The notes below the pieces were generated by a model. That model searched no databases. It was not told the origin of the DNA and worked only from the letters and a program-made list of their open reading frames with translations. A stretch of DNA of 64,000 nt from Faecalibacterium prausnitzii (GTDB taxonomy: Bacteria; Bacillota; Clostridia; Oscillospirales; Ruminococcaceae): the NCBI RefSeq assembly GCF_003287405.1, contig NZ_PRLD01000001.1, forward strand, positions 372,001 through 436,000, read 5' to 3'. The stretch's first letter is position 1, and every line of letters starts with the position of its first letter. The position numbers were made by a program, and so were the translations under genes. This document shows, piece after piece, positions 41,301 to 52,648 of the stretch.

Positions 41301-44300
41301 CTTGTGGTTTCTGAAGAATATTTGAATGACGCTTTTGAGGAATTGGGAAGTGAAACCCCGAAGCCGGAGGAACTGGCAGACCACACCCGGTCTATGCTGG
41401 AGCGTGACGAAGCGGAGGCCGCCCTGGAGCCGGAACCGGCAAAGCGCACTGTCCGGGATATTTATGAGCAATTCCAGCCCGTGGTCTTAGCCCAGGTCTT
41501 ACAGGATAACGCCTTTGCCAACGCCCTGGAAAATTCCGATGAGGAAAATATCAAAATCGAGTGCGACGTCGCTATCAGGCGGGCGGTGCTTGCCGTGGAC
41601 GATGTGGAACTGACCAAAGCCTATTTTGATGTGTCCGCTTTCCATAACCGTCTGCACAAGGAAGTGCTTGCCCAGGCAACGGAACAGGCAGCCCTTACCC
41701 CGAAACGGCTTTATGAAGCGGCGCTGCCGGAACTGATCGGATTGATCGAACAGAGTGAGATCTATCCTTTCCTGCGTGACCGGGATACAGATGTGCTGGA
41801 TGCCCAGGAAGAACTTTCAGCAAAACTGGACGAACTGCTGTCCGGTCTGAAAGACAGCCGTCCCGCCCTTTATGAAGCCTACACCACGCTGCCGGATTTC
41901 AGGGAATACTTAATCGACGATATTTTAGAGCGTACTTATCAGGATATGGTAACGGATCGCCGTACCAGCGTGGAACAGCACGAAAATGACCCCGATGCTC
42001 CTGCGTGGGTAACGGGAAAGACAGAACCGGAAGAACCGGCTGAAACGTCTGGCTCTACAACCCTTTTACCCCATGTGGATGCCTACAACGCCTTAAAAGA
42101 AAAGCACCCGAAAGAATTGGTCGGTATCCAAAACGGCGGGTATTGCCTGTTTTACGGTGAAGATGCCCGGACTGCCTTTGAAGCGGTGCCGGTATCCTGG
42201 CTTCTGCCGGTTGATCTGCCGGGAATAGGCGAAGTGACCGTGGCAGGTATCCGGGAGGGCTGGCAGGAAGCCGCTGACCGGTTACAGACGGCGGGCCTGC
42301 CTGCGGTGTTCTTCCAGGATAACGGCGAAACTTATACCGCCCTGGGGCGCACACTGACCTTAAAGGAAGCCGGACAGGAAAGTACCCTGCCCCAGCCGGA
42401 ACGTACTGACAGGGAAACCCGTGCGGGCGCACCGTCAGAGGAAGAAAGCCCCCAGCCGGAGCCGAACCTTACGCCGCTGACCGAAGAATACTTAAAGCTC
42501 AAAGCAGAATACCCCGGCCATGTGGCAGGTGTCCGAGTGGATGATCTGTACCTGTTCTATGGCAAGGATGCGGAAACTGCCGCCAAAGCCCTGGGGAGCA
42601 AGATCGTTACCAGGGAGATTCCGGGACTTGGGGAAACTGCCGTCACCGGCTCTGCCGCAAGCTGGCAGGCATTGGGGGAAAAGCTGCTCCAGCACGGAAA
42701 CAGCGCCCTGTTTGCTCGCCCGGAGGGAGAAACCTACGAAGTCCAGAAAGTCCTGGAGATTGCAGACTATATCCCCATCGGGATGCAGGTCACAGACGAG
42801 GGGCGCACTTTTACCATTGACAGCGTAGACTATGATTTCGGCTCGGTCAGCCTGCGGGATGATACCTTTGCTGCCGGAACCGGATTCCCGGTTTTCAGGA
42901 ATGAGCCGGTGTCTTACGTCCGGGAACTGGTCAAAGACGCCCAGGACAAGGAACTGGAAGAACTGGCTGCATCCGGCGCTCCGCTGTCGGAGCCGTCCGA
43001 ACCGGCAGCACCTGTGCAGCACCAACCGCCCAAAGCAGAAAATTTCCGCATTACTGCTCCCGATCTGGGAGTGGGCGGCCCGAAAGCAAAGTATCAGGCG
43101 AATGTGGCGGCCATCCGGCTGTTAAAGGAACTGGAAGCCGGTGGCCGAAATGCCACGCCGGAGGAACAGGAAATCCTGTCCCGTTATGTGGGCTGGGGCG
43201 GCATTCCCCAGGCGTTTGACGGTTCCGATGAAAAGTGGAAAACAGAATATGCCGAACTGAAAGGGCTTTTAACCCCGGCTGAATATGAAGCCGCCAGAGG
43301 TTCGACCCTAAACGCCCATTACACCGCACCGGTCATCATTGAAAGCATTTATCATGCCGTGGAGCAGATGGGCTTAGAACCAAAAACCATGCTGGAGCCT
43401 GCGATGGGCACCGGCAATTTTTTTGGCATGGTGCCGGATTCCATGAAAGATACTGCCCTTTACGGCGTGGAACTGGATTCCATCACGGGCAGGATCGCCA
43501 AGCAGCTTTATCCCCAGGCGCATATCACAGTGGACGGGTTCGAGCGTGTCAACTTTGCCGATAACCGGTTTGACCTGGCGGTGGGCAACGTGCCCTTTGG
43601 CAACTACCAGATAGCCGACGCCCGGTATGATAAGCAGCACTTTTTCATCCACGATTATTTCTTTGGAAAGACGTTGGATAAAGTGCGTCCAGGCGGTATC
43701 GTGGCATTTATCACATCAAAAGGCACACTGGATAAGCCGAACACCGCCGTCCGGGAATACCTGGCAGAGAGAGCCGACCTTTTGGGCGCTGTCCGCCTGC
43801 CGGACAATGCGTTTAAAAATGCTGGTACGGAAGTGACCAGCGACATCATCTTTTTGCAGAAACGGGCCGCTCCGCCGGAACAGATGCCGGACTGGGTAGA
43901 CGTTTCCCAGACCGCTGCCGGCATTCCCGTCAACAAATATTTTGAACAGCACCCGGAAATGGTTCTGGGTTCTATGGTATGGGAAGGCGGCCCCTACGGG
44001 CAGGAAACCGCCTGCAAGCCGCTGCCGGATGCCGACTTGAAAGAACAGCTTGCCGCTGCGGTGGCAAATTTAAGCGCACCGGACAAAGCCCTGCTGATGC
44101 GGGAAGCGGCTGCACCGGAGCAGGAAGCCGAACCCCTGGACGCCCCTGCCGAAGTCCGCAATTTCAGTTACACCGAAGCAAACGGAAAACTTTACTACAA
44201 GGAAGATGGCGGGCTGATTCCGGTCGAAGTCCCGGCTGCCACGGAGGAACGCATCCGGGGCATGATCGCCCTGCGGGACATTACCCGGAACTTAATTGAA

Positions 44301-47300
44301 ACCCAGCTAAACGGCGGTTCCGATGCGCAGATTGCACAGCTTCAGACACGGCTGAACTCGGCCTATGACAGCTTCACTGCAAAATGGGGGCTTCTCAACA
44401 GCACCGGCAACAAGCGTGCGTTTGAGCAGGACAGCTCCTACTGCCTGTTATGTTCCCTGGAAGTGCTGGACGAGGACAGGAACCTGGAGCGCAAAGCGGA
44501 TATGTTTTCCAAGCGCACCATCAACCAGGAAAAGCGCATTAACCATGTGGATACCCCGGTGGAAGCCCTGGCTGTGTCCATTGGGGAGCGGGCCGGAGTT
44601 GACCTTTCCTTTATGGCGGAGATATTAGACCGCCCCGGCGAGGAACTGGAGATTGCCAAGGAACTCTCCGGCGTGATCTTTAAGAACCCGGAAAAAGGGC
44701 TGGATCATCCGCTGGCAGGCTGGGAAAACGCTGACGAGTACCTTTCCGGCAACGTGCGGAAGAAACTGGCGGCTGCCAGGGCTGCGGCAGAACATGACCC
44801 GGCGTATGCGGTCAACGTATCTGCGCTGGAGCAGTCACAGCCCAAAGACCTCTCTGCGGCTGAGATTGATGTGCGGATCGGCGCAACCTGGATTGACCCG
44901 AAGTATTACACCCAGTTTACCTATGAACTTTTAAAGACCCCCGGCTATCTCAGGGGCGATACCATTGCCGCACGGTATTCCTCTGCTACCGGCGAGTGGA
45001 ACATCAGCGGCAAGGCCCGTGACAGTACGAACAATACGCTTGCCTATGTGACTTACGGAACCAAGCGCAAGAACGCCTATGCTATCATTGAGGACAGCCT
45101 GAATCTGCGGGACTGCCGGGTTTATGACACCATCCACGATGCAGACGGCACGGAAAAGCGTGTCCTCAACACGAAAGAAACCATGCTGGCCCAGCAGAAA
45201 CAGGAAATGGTGCGGGAAGCCTTTAAATCCTGGATATGGAAAGACCCGGAGCGCCGGGAAGCGCTGTGCCAGAAATACAATGAAATCTTCAACAGCATCA
45301 AACCCCGTGAATATGACGGCAGCCATATCCGCTTTACCGGTATGACACCGGAAATCAAGCTGCGTCCTCACCAGCAGAATGCCGTTGCCCGGATGCTTTA
45401 CGGCGGGAACAGCCTGCTTGCCCACTGTGTGGGCGCTGGCAAGAGTGCGACACGTTCGTAACTGAAAAGGTTACGCACAAGTCAGCTAACAATAGAATCG
45501 GGAACTGGAAAGGAGTCCCTGAAAAGACTTGGAGAACTAATATTCCGATAGGTGGAATGATGGGGTAACGCCCTGAAACGCCTACCTTATAAACTGCGAT
45601 ATGCGGCAGTCCTCTGTAACAAGGATTGCGGTATAACGCTCGCTAAAGTCGGCGGAAATGTACCCAAACAGGTTATGCCGTGGAAAGTATCTCAGCGGTG
45701 GGATGTGTGCATGATACGCCGGAGGTCTAAAAACTGCCTATGGTCAGAATGTCACGATGACTGACGAAATCCCGAATGTACGGGTCTAAAAGGCGCAGGA
45801 GCAGAAATGTTCCTTTCCGATTACGGAAGTATGTGAGGATGAGTAAGAATTTTTACTATGAAAGTCCTTGCGGTGTTACAGGCACCGCCCAGCATACAGG
45901 CTCAGAGGGACACCTAAGGGCAGATATGTACAGATAGGAATATTGGAACGTGGAAAGGCTGGAACACGGAGCCAGTTACAGGCTATGAGGTGTTGGATTG
46001 GAAAGCGCATTGCGTATAACAATCCTTTATCCAGCTGAGAGAGATGGCACAGTACCGTTGAAGCCGTAGAAATACGGTGGAGGGATGGCCATTAGTCGTC
46101 AGCAATCAATAAATTGAAAACTATACAGACACAAAGGTTCGAGTATGACTAAGAAAAGCGAAATCCCCCATACAAGGAGGAAAGTACCTGACTTTGGCAA
46201 ACAAGAAGAAACCCTTAAAGAAACAGAAAATCCGCAACTCTGAATACTACGATATGCAGCTTGTTTTTGACGAACTGTATGCCGCAAGTGTCAAGGGGCA
46301 GCGGTTCTGCAATCTTGTGGAACTGATAAAACGCCCTGAAAACATCAAGTTGGCATATAGGAATACCCGAAAGAACAGCGGCAGTCGGACGGCGGGTGTG
46401 GATAACAAGACAATAAGCGATTTGAATAAGTGGAACGAAAATGCCTTAGTTGCCCATGTTCAGCGCAAGCTGGACTGGTATGTTCCCAACGCTGTCCGTA
46501 GAGTGGAAATACCAAAGGATAACGGGAAAACCCGTCCCCTCGGAATACCCACGATTATGGACAGGCTCATTCAGCAATGTATTCTGCAAGTATTAGAACC
46601 TATCTGTGAAGCAAAATTCTTCAAGCGAAGCAATGGCTTCAGGCCAAACCACAGTGCGGAAAATGCCATTGCCCAAGCGGAAAGAATGATACAGAACGTC
46701 GGTTGTCATTACGTCATTGATATCGATATTAAATCTTTCTTTGACAATGTGAACCACGGCAAGCTGCTGAAGCAGATGTGGACACTTGGTATCCGGGACA
46801 AAAAGCTGTTATCCATCATTTCTACCATGTTAAAGGCAGAAGTGGCTGGAATCGGTTTTCCCGAAAAGGGCACGCCGCAGGGCGGTATCATTTCCCCACT
46901 GTTGTCAAACATCGTTCTAAATGAACTGGATTGGTGGATTGTCAGCCAGTGGGAGGAAATGCCCACCCAAAGGAACTATGTACACAGAATCTATGCGAAT
47001 GGAACTCCCGACAAAAGCAGTACCATCCGTACTCTGCGTAACTACACGAATCTAAAAGAGTGCTATGTTGTCCGTTATGCAGATGATTTCAAAATCTTTT
47101 GCAAAAAGCGGTCGGATGCAATCAAGCTGTTCGAGGCTACGAAACAATGGCTTTTAGATCGTCTGGGACTGGAAATCAGCCCGGAGAAGTCAAAGATCGT
47201 AAATCTGAAACGCCATTACTCTGAATTTCTTGGCTTTAAGCTGAAAGTTCGAACAAAAGGAAAGAAGCCAGATGGACAACCAAGGTATGTAGTAGAAGCG

Positions 47301-50300
47301 CATATCAAGGATAAAGCATTGCAGAAAATCCGGAAGAAAAGCAAGGAAATCATTGGGCAGATACGGCAGACCTATGACCCAGGAATGGAATATCGTCTGA
47401 TACAGAAATACAACTCCTATGTCATGGGCGTTCATAACTATTACAGCATTGCAACCCATGTGAATATTGACTTTCACAAAATTGCTTTCGATGTCAAAAA
47501 GAGCCTTTACAACAGATTGAAGCACAGACTGCAAAAGAAAGGTCAAATCACAAACAGGTATATCAAGGAGAAATACGGCACAAGCCGGGAGGTGCGTTAT
47601 CTGAATGGTCACGCCATCGTCCCGATTGCCTATGTTCAGCACAGAGTACCCATGGACAAGAAAAGTCGGGTAAATAAGTACACGCCTGAGGGACGGGGTG
47701 AGATTCACAAGAATCTTGCCGGTATCAATATGGCTGTCCTCTATTATCTGATGAACAATCCCTGCGGCAAGCAAAGTGTGGAGTACAACGACAACCGCAT
47801 TGCGCTCTATGTTGCGCAGAAAGGAAAATGTGCTGTTTCCGGTGTGGAACTGGAAGCAAATCAAGTGGACTGTCACCACAAAAAGCCGTTGGTGCTTGGG
47901 GGCAATGACAGTTATCAAAACCTGATTATTGTTTCCGATGTGGTTCACATCCTCATTCATTCCAGCAATGAGCGCACCATCCGAAAATACCTGAAAGTGC
48001 TAAATCCTGATAAGAAGCAGTTGGCAAAGCTCAATAAGCTCCGTGTGCTGGCAGAAATGCCGGAACTCGTTTTCTAAAGGGCAAATCTGTTTGATGTATA
48101 GATTGTCATAAAAATTGTTGACGATGGAAAGCCGTGTGATGGGAAACTGTCACGCACGGTTTGGAGCGGGGGAAAATCTGGAGGAACGGATATGCAGCCT
48201 GCGGCTGCATATCCTGCCCAAAGGATTACCTATCGCTATCCTTTGAAATTATTGCGGCGGCTATGGAGGGCAAACGACTGGGCTTATGCCGGAAAAACCT
48301 TGTAGTGGTTCCTAACCATCTGACGGAACAATGGGGCGCAGATTTTCTGCGGCTCTATCCCGGTGCCAAAGTGCTGGTTGCCACAAAGAAAGACTTTGAA
48401 CCCCAGAACCGGAAGAAATTTTGCTCCCGGATTGCCACCGGTGATTATGATGCGGTGGTGATCGGGCATTCCCAGTTTGAGAAAATCCCCCTCTCCCCGG
48501 AGCGGCAGAAAGCAATCCTGCGGGAGCAGATCGACCAGGTGATTGACGGCATTGAGGAAGCCAAAGCCCAGAACGGTGAACGCTACACCATCAAACAGCT
48601 TGAAAAATCCCGGAAATCCTTGCAGGCAAAACTGGAAAAGCTAAATGACCAGAGCCGCAAGGATGATGTGGTCACTTTTGAGGAACTGGGCGTGGATAAG
48701 CTGTTTGTGGACGAGGCGCACGGATTTAAAAATCTTTTCCTCACAACAAAAATGCGGAATGTTGCCGGTATCGGGCAGTCCGAAGCCCAGAAATCCAGTG
48801 ATATGTTTGCCAAGTGCCGGTATCTGGACGATCTGACCGGAGGGAAAGGCGTGGTGTTTGCCACCGGAACCCCGGTCAGCAACAGCATGGTGGAACTTTA
48901 CACCATGATGCGCTACCTGCAATATGACCTGCTAAAAGAAACCGGCCTTGACCATTTTGATAGCTGGGCGGCAGCATTTGGCGAAACGGTCACGGCGCTG
49001 GAGCTGGCCCCGGAGGGCGGCGGTTTCCGTGCCAAGACCCGGTTTGCCAAGTTTTTCAACCTGCCGGAACTGATGGCCATGTGGAAAGAGGCGGCGGACA
49101 TCCAGACTGCTGAAATGTTAAAGCTGCCGGTTCCGGCATCGGAAAATATCACGGTAGTTACAAAGCCCAGCGAATTTCAAAAAGAGCTGGTTGCTGAACT
49201 GGGAGAACGTGCGGAGGATGTAAGAAACCGCTTAGTGGACCCCAGGGAGGACAATATGCTCAAGATTACATCGGACGGCAGGAAGCTGGCGCTGGATCAG
49301 CGTCTGGCATATCCTGAACTGCCTGACGACCCGGAAAGCAAAGTCAATGCCTGTGTGGGAAATGTGCTAAAAGTCTGGCGGGATACGGAACCCCAGAAAG
49401 GTGCCCAGCTTGTTTTCTGCGACCTTTCCACACCCCACGGGGATAATTCCTTTAATGTGTACGATGACATCAAACAGAAGCTGATGGCGCAGGGCGTTCC
49501 GCCGGAACAGATTGCTTTTATCCATGACGCAAAGACCGACGTTCAGAAAGCGGAGCTTTTTTCCAAAGTACGGAAAGGACAGGTGCGTGTCCTCTTAGGC
49601 TCCACCTCCAAGATGGGGGCTGGCACCAATGTCCAGACACGGCTTGCGGCGCTCCACCATTTGGACTGTCCGTGGCGGCCTGCGGATATCGAACAGCGAG
49701 AAGGGCGTATTCTGCGCCAGGGCAACCAGTTTAAGAGCGTCAAGATCTTTAAGTATGTGACCGAGGGAACCTTTGATGCTTATAACTGGGGGCTGATTGA
49801 GAACAAACAGAAATTCATCGGCCAGCTTATGAGCGGCAAAAACCCATCCCGCTCTTGCGAGGATGTGGACGAAGCTGCTCTTTCCTATGCAGAAGTCAAG
49901 GCGCTGGCATCCGGCGACCCCAGGATTATGGAAAAGACCGAACTGGATGGGCAGGTCACGAAGCTAAAGCTGTTAAAAGCCAACCATGAAAGCCAGCGGT
50001 ATGCCCTGGAGGATAACCTGATTAAGTTCTATCCCCAGGCAATCAAACGGGAACAGGAAACGATTGCTGACCTGGAGACAGACATCCGGCACTTGGAAGC
50101 CCATACGCCGCCGGACAAGGAGCATTTTTCCATGACGGTCAGGGGCACTACTTACACCGAGAAGAAAGAAGCAGGTCAGGCGATCATCGCTGCATTTGAA
50201 AGCCTGAAAGATTTGAGCGACAAGGTGGAACTGGGCGAATATCGTGGTTTTCCCATGACGTTATGGGTATCCGACAGCGGCCTATCTCCGAAACTTCAGA

Positions 50301-50689
50301 TTACTTTGAAGCATACACGCTCCCACACCTTTGAACCGGGCAGCGACCCCTTTGGCAACATTACCCGTATGGACAATGTGCTGGAGGGAATGCGGGATAA
50401 CCTGAAACAGCATCAGACGGTTCTTGGAAACCTACTCCAGCAGATGGAGGACGCCAAGGTTGAGGTCAAGCGTCCATTCCCCCAGGAAGCGGAGCTTGCG
50501 GAAAAATCGGAGCGGCTGGCTGCCTTAAATGTGGCGTTAAATATCGGCGGCAAAGACAAACCAAACAGCCGGGAACGGCAAAAGCATGACGGCAAGACTT
50601 CCATCAAGCGGCTTTTGCGCCGTATGGGTGTGGAGTCCGCCGCCAGTGCAGCACCAAAGAAAGATAAAGAAATGGAGGTGGCAATTTAA
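38364..50689 (+). CDS. Giant SNF2-type methylase-helicase, split by a group II intron (exons 38,364-45,444 and 48,240-50,689)
   Basis: Spliced, the gene has 9,531 coding bases, 3,176 residues. ATG 38,364 follows AAAGGAGG. Order: ArdC-like N-terminal domain (1-130); a low-complexity linker at about 275-410 that also encodes TnpV in another frame; two related modules (466-575 and 697-800, each with FGTGG); two MutS-domain-I-like modules (about 1236-1330 and 1369-1470; [28 protein letters not shown]); N6-methylase motifs [13 protein letters not shown] (about 1676) and GNVPFG (about 1742); then a helicase with GAGKT (2357-2361, across the intron), [10 protein letters not shown] and [11 protein letters not shown]. 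Proteins like this are common on Clostridia ICEs, probably for anti-restriction or DNA metabolism during transfer. In the unspliced state the first frame stops at 45,459-45,461. Confidence 0.85.
39223..39582 (+). CDS. tnpV: TnpV-like protein encoded in another frame inside the giant helicase gene
   Basis: A 119-residue protein from ATG 39,223 with AAAGGAG 9-10 bases upstream, in a frame offset from the helicase. [20 protein letters not shown], then [40 protein letters not shown] and [12 protein letters not shown] are clearly homologous to the TnpV of IME-2 (16,322). The helicase frame here reads as low-complexity Asp/Glu/Arg/Gly (residues 287-406), a disordered linker, so the constraint is on TnpV. 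This is a true nested overlapping gene. Whether both are made at once is not known. Confidence 0.82.
   Translation: MSELTYTNRNGYQIPNIVMDSRENEPETLTRYGRAREKYLMEHRKAAYTAMLLKGTLWAHLTEIDQAANQQVESMMAELAMSEGVTEELKAANQMEWVQRMNNIRQRAEEIVMADLIYS
45445..48239 (+). mobile_element. Group II intron inside the giant helicase gene
   Basis: The intron starts GTGCGAC at 45,445, the group II consensus, and ends CGCTAT at 48,239. Domain V is visible at about 48,130-48,163 (AGCCGTG ... GGGAAAC ... CGCACGGTTT), and domain VI follows with the branch A near the end. Joining AAG-A (to 45,444) to CC-TTT (from 48,240) gives AAG-ACC-TTT, that is K-T-F, and restores the frame: both exon lengths add to a multiple of three. 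It encodes a reverse transcriptase in domain IV. CTTGC at 45,867-45,871 could pair with GCAAG at the 5' exon end as EBS1, which is a weak match. Confidence 0.9.
46194..48077 (+). CDS. ltrA: Group II intron-encoded reverse transcriptase/maturase (LtrA type)
   Basis: A 627-residue multi-domain protein. Reverse transcriptase motifs run from residue about 85 to 370 with the catalytic YADD in [11 protein letters not shown] (about residue 295) and [15 protein letters not shown]; maturase X is about 390-480; an HNH endonuclease ends it ([20 protein letters not shown], about 540-600). TTG 46,194 is the only start in this frame near the ribosome site AGGAGG (13 bases upstream). An overlapping frame from ATG 46,145 ([15 protein letters not shown]) looks like the usual N-terminus, shifted by one base. 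So the protein may be N-terminally frameshifted. Confidence 0.9.
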   Translation: MANKKKPLKKQKIRNSEYYDMQLVFDELYAASVKGQRFCNLVELIKRPENIKLAYRNTRKNSGSRTAGVDNKTISDLNKWNENALVAHVQRKLDWYVPNAVRRVEIPKDNGKTRPLGIPTIMDRLIQQCILQVLEPICEAKFFKRSNGFRPNHSAENAIAQAERMIQNVGCHYVIDIDIKSFFDNVNHGKLLKQMWTLGIRDKKLLSIISTMLKAEVAGIGFPEKGTPQGGIISPLLSNIVLNELDWWIVSQWEEMPTQRNYVHRIYANGTPDKSSTIRTLRNYTNLKECYVVRYADDFKIFCKKRSDAIKLFEATKQWLLDRLGLEISPEKSKIVNLKRHYSEFLGFKLKVRTKGKKPDGQPRYVVEAHIKDKALQKIRKKSKEIIGQIRQTYDPGMEYRLIQKYNSYVMGVHNYYSIATHVNIDFHKIAFDVKKSLYNRLKHRLQKKGQITNRYIKEKYGTSREVRYLNGHAIVPIAYVQHRVPMDKKSRVNKYTPEGRGEIHKNLAGINMAVLYYLMNNPCGKQSVEYNDNRIALYVAQKGKCAVSGVELEANQVDCHHKKPLVLGGNDSYQNLIIVSDVVHILIHSSNERTIRKYLKVLNPDKKQLAKLNKLRVLAEMPELVF

Positions 50690-51027
50690 TGAATCCACGC
50701 AGTGGGCGCACCATTCCCTTGTATTTCAAGGTATCGCCCGAAGAAAAAGAGATTATTGACAAAAAGATGGAACTGCTCGGCACGCACAACCAGAGGGCGT
50801 ACCTCAGAAAAATGGCGGTGGACGGCTACGTTGTCCGGGTAGATATGACAGACGTTAAGGAACTGGCCGCCCTGCTGCGCACCTGCTCCAACAATTTGAA
50901 CCAGATCGCAAGGCGTGTGAACAGCACCGGCAATCTGTATGGGGAGGACATCGCAGATTTAAAAACCAGATACGGAGAACTGTGGGGAGCGTTCAGCTCC
51001 CTGCTCTCCAAGTTTGAGGATTTGTGA
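50689..51027 (+). CDS. mobC: MobC-family mobilization accessory protein
   Basis: A 112-residue protein. The ribbon-helix-helix front (GRTIPLYFKVSPEEKEIIDK and NQRAYLRKMAVDGYVVRVDM) and the helix LAALLRTCSNNLNQIARRVN, then GNLYGEDIADLKTRYGELW, match MobC. MobC binds near the nick site and helps the relaxase melt oriT. ATG 50,689 overlaps the last base of the helicase stop codon, and the relaxase gene follows 145 bases later. The gap may hold the transfer origin. Confidence 0.86.
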   Translation: MNPRSGRTIPLYFKVSPEEKEIIDKKMELLGTHNQRAYLRKMAVDGYVVRVDMTDVKELAALLRTCSNNLNQIARRVNSTGNLYGEDIADLKTRYGELWGAFSSLLSKFEDL

Positions 51028-51172
51028 ACCGCCGGGGGCGGCTGTCTGGCTGACAGAACAAGTAGACGATATAAACAGTATGCGAAAGGCAATTTAACAG
51101 CATAACCCCAACCGGGCACGGCAGTATTTTCAAGCTGCCGTGCCCTTACTTTTGACAGAAAGGAGCCGCTGT

Positions 51173-52594
51173 ATGGCGATCTCAAAACTCAAACCCCGCC
51201 ATGCCAGCGAGGGGCGCAGCATTGCCGCTGTGTTAAAAGACCGGCTGGACTATGACAAGAATCCAGAGAAAACAGACGGCGGCTTACTGGTCACTGGCTA
51301 TCAGTGTTCCCCGGATACGGCATGGCAGGAATTTGCGGTGTCCAAGCAGATTTATACCGCTACAACCGGGCGCAAACGTGCCCCGGATCAGGATGTGATT
51401 TCTTATCTGATTATCCAGTCCTTTGAGCCGGGAACCATCACGCCGGAGGATGCCAATAAGCTGGGATATAAATTGGCTTTGGAGTTTACTGGTGGAGAAC
51501 ATCAATTTATTGTGGCGACCCATGTGGATAAGAAGCATATCCATAATCACATCGAATTTAACAGCACCGCTCTGGACTGCTCCCACAAGTTCAACAATGT
51601 GAAAAACAGCTTTCTCCCTCTACGGAAAGCCAATGACCGGATATGCCAGGAATTTGGCTTGAACATCATTGAAGAACCCCAGGAAAAAGGCAAGCACTAT
51701 GCGGAGTGGGCGGCAGAGAAAAACGGCAAGAGTTGGAAAAATCTCTTGCGGAAAAATATTGACCGGATACTGCCTGCGGTTAAGACTTTTGATGAATTTC
51801 TGGAAGCTATGCGGCAGGAGGGCTATGAGGTCGTCCAGAGTAAAAAGATTCTGAAATTTCGTGCCCAGGGACAGGAGCGTTTTACCCGCTCCCGGACACT
51901 GGGAGCCGATTACACGCTGGAAGCCCTGCAAGAGCGTATTGGAAAGACCCAGTTACCCCGCCGTAAAAAGAAAGTCAATCTGGAAAAGGATACCCGTATC
52001 AATCTGCTTATGGACATTCAGGCCCGCCTGCAAGGGCGTGGCCCTGGCATGGAGCGGTGGATGAAGATTCACAATCTGAAAGAGGCCGCAAAAACCCTCA
52101 ACTATCTTACAGAGCATGGTATCACGGAGTATGATGTTCTGGTATCCAAAGCAGAAACGGCTTCGGCAGATTTTGAAGCGGTTTCTACCTCTATCAAGCA
52201 GATAGAACATCGTATGGAACAGATCGCAGCCTTAAAGACGCATATCATCAACTATGCCAAGACCCGGAATACCTATCTGGCTTACCGGAAAACAAAAGCT
52301 GCGGATAAACCGGCGTTTAGGGCAGCCCATGAAACGGATCTGCTTCTGCATGAAGCGGCGAAGCGGGCGTTTGATGCCCAAGGCGTGAAGAAGCTGCCGA
52401 CGGTTAAGGTGCTGCAAGCGGAGTACACCGACCTGCTGGCAAAGAAAAAAGCAGCCTATGAGGATTTCAAGCGGCTGCGGCAGGAAAATCAGGAATTGCA
52501 GGCGGTCAAGTCAAATGTGGACAGTCTGCTTCAGATTAAGCAGGAAGAAAAGAAAGAACAGGAACAAGAGAAAAAACAGGAGCAAGACCGCTAA
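51173..52594 (+). CDS. MobP-type relaxase of the ICE
   Basis: A 473-residue protein from ATG 51,173 after AAAGGAG. Tyrosine in VLKDRLDYDKNPEKT is a candidate nucleophile; the three-histidine motif is VATHVDKKHIHNHIEFNST (about residue 118-136), and QSFEPG with ANKLGYKLA precede it. The Relaxase/VirD2 nuclease domain spans 1-250. The C-terminal part is coiled coil, ending in Lys/Glu/Gln repeats (KQEEKKEQEQEKKQEQDR). It would nick the ICE oriT and couple to VirD4 with PcfB. It is the last gene before a strong terminator. Confidence 0.88.
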   Translation: MAISKLKPRHASEGRSIAAVLKDRLDYDKNPEKTDGGLLVTGYQCSPDTAWQEFAVSKQIYTATTGRKRAPDQDVISYLIIQSFEPGTITPEDANKLGYKLALEFTGGEHQFIVATHVDKKHIHNHIEFNSTALDCSHKFNNVKNSFLPLRKANDRICQEFGLNIIEEPQEKGKHYAEWAAEKNGKSWKNLLRKNIDRILPAVKTFDEFLEAMRQEGYEVVQSKKILKFRAQGQERFTRSRTLGADYTLEALQERIGKTQLPRRKKKVNLEKDTRINLLMDIQARLQGRGPGMERWMKIHNLKEAAKTLNYLTEHGITEYDVLVSKAETASADFEAVSTSIKQIEHRMEQIAALKTHIINYAKTRNTYLAYRKTKAADKPAFRAAHETDLLLHEAAKRAFDAQGVKKLPTVKVLQAEYTDLLAKKKAAYEDFKRLRQENQELQAVKSNVDSLLQIKQEEKKEQEQEKKQEQDR

Positions 52595-52603
52595 GGTATT
52601 AGG

Positions 52604-52648
52604 AAAACCGGAAGCCGTGGCATAGTGTCCAGCTTCCGGTTTTTTCTT
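52604..52648 (+). terminator. Terminator after the relaxase operon
   Basis: AAAACCGGAAGC (52,604-52,615) and its exact inverse (52,632-52,643) form a 12-bp stem, followed by TTTTTTCTTTT. It starts 10 bases after the relaxase stop and closes the ICE mobilization operon. Confidence 0.88.
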
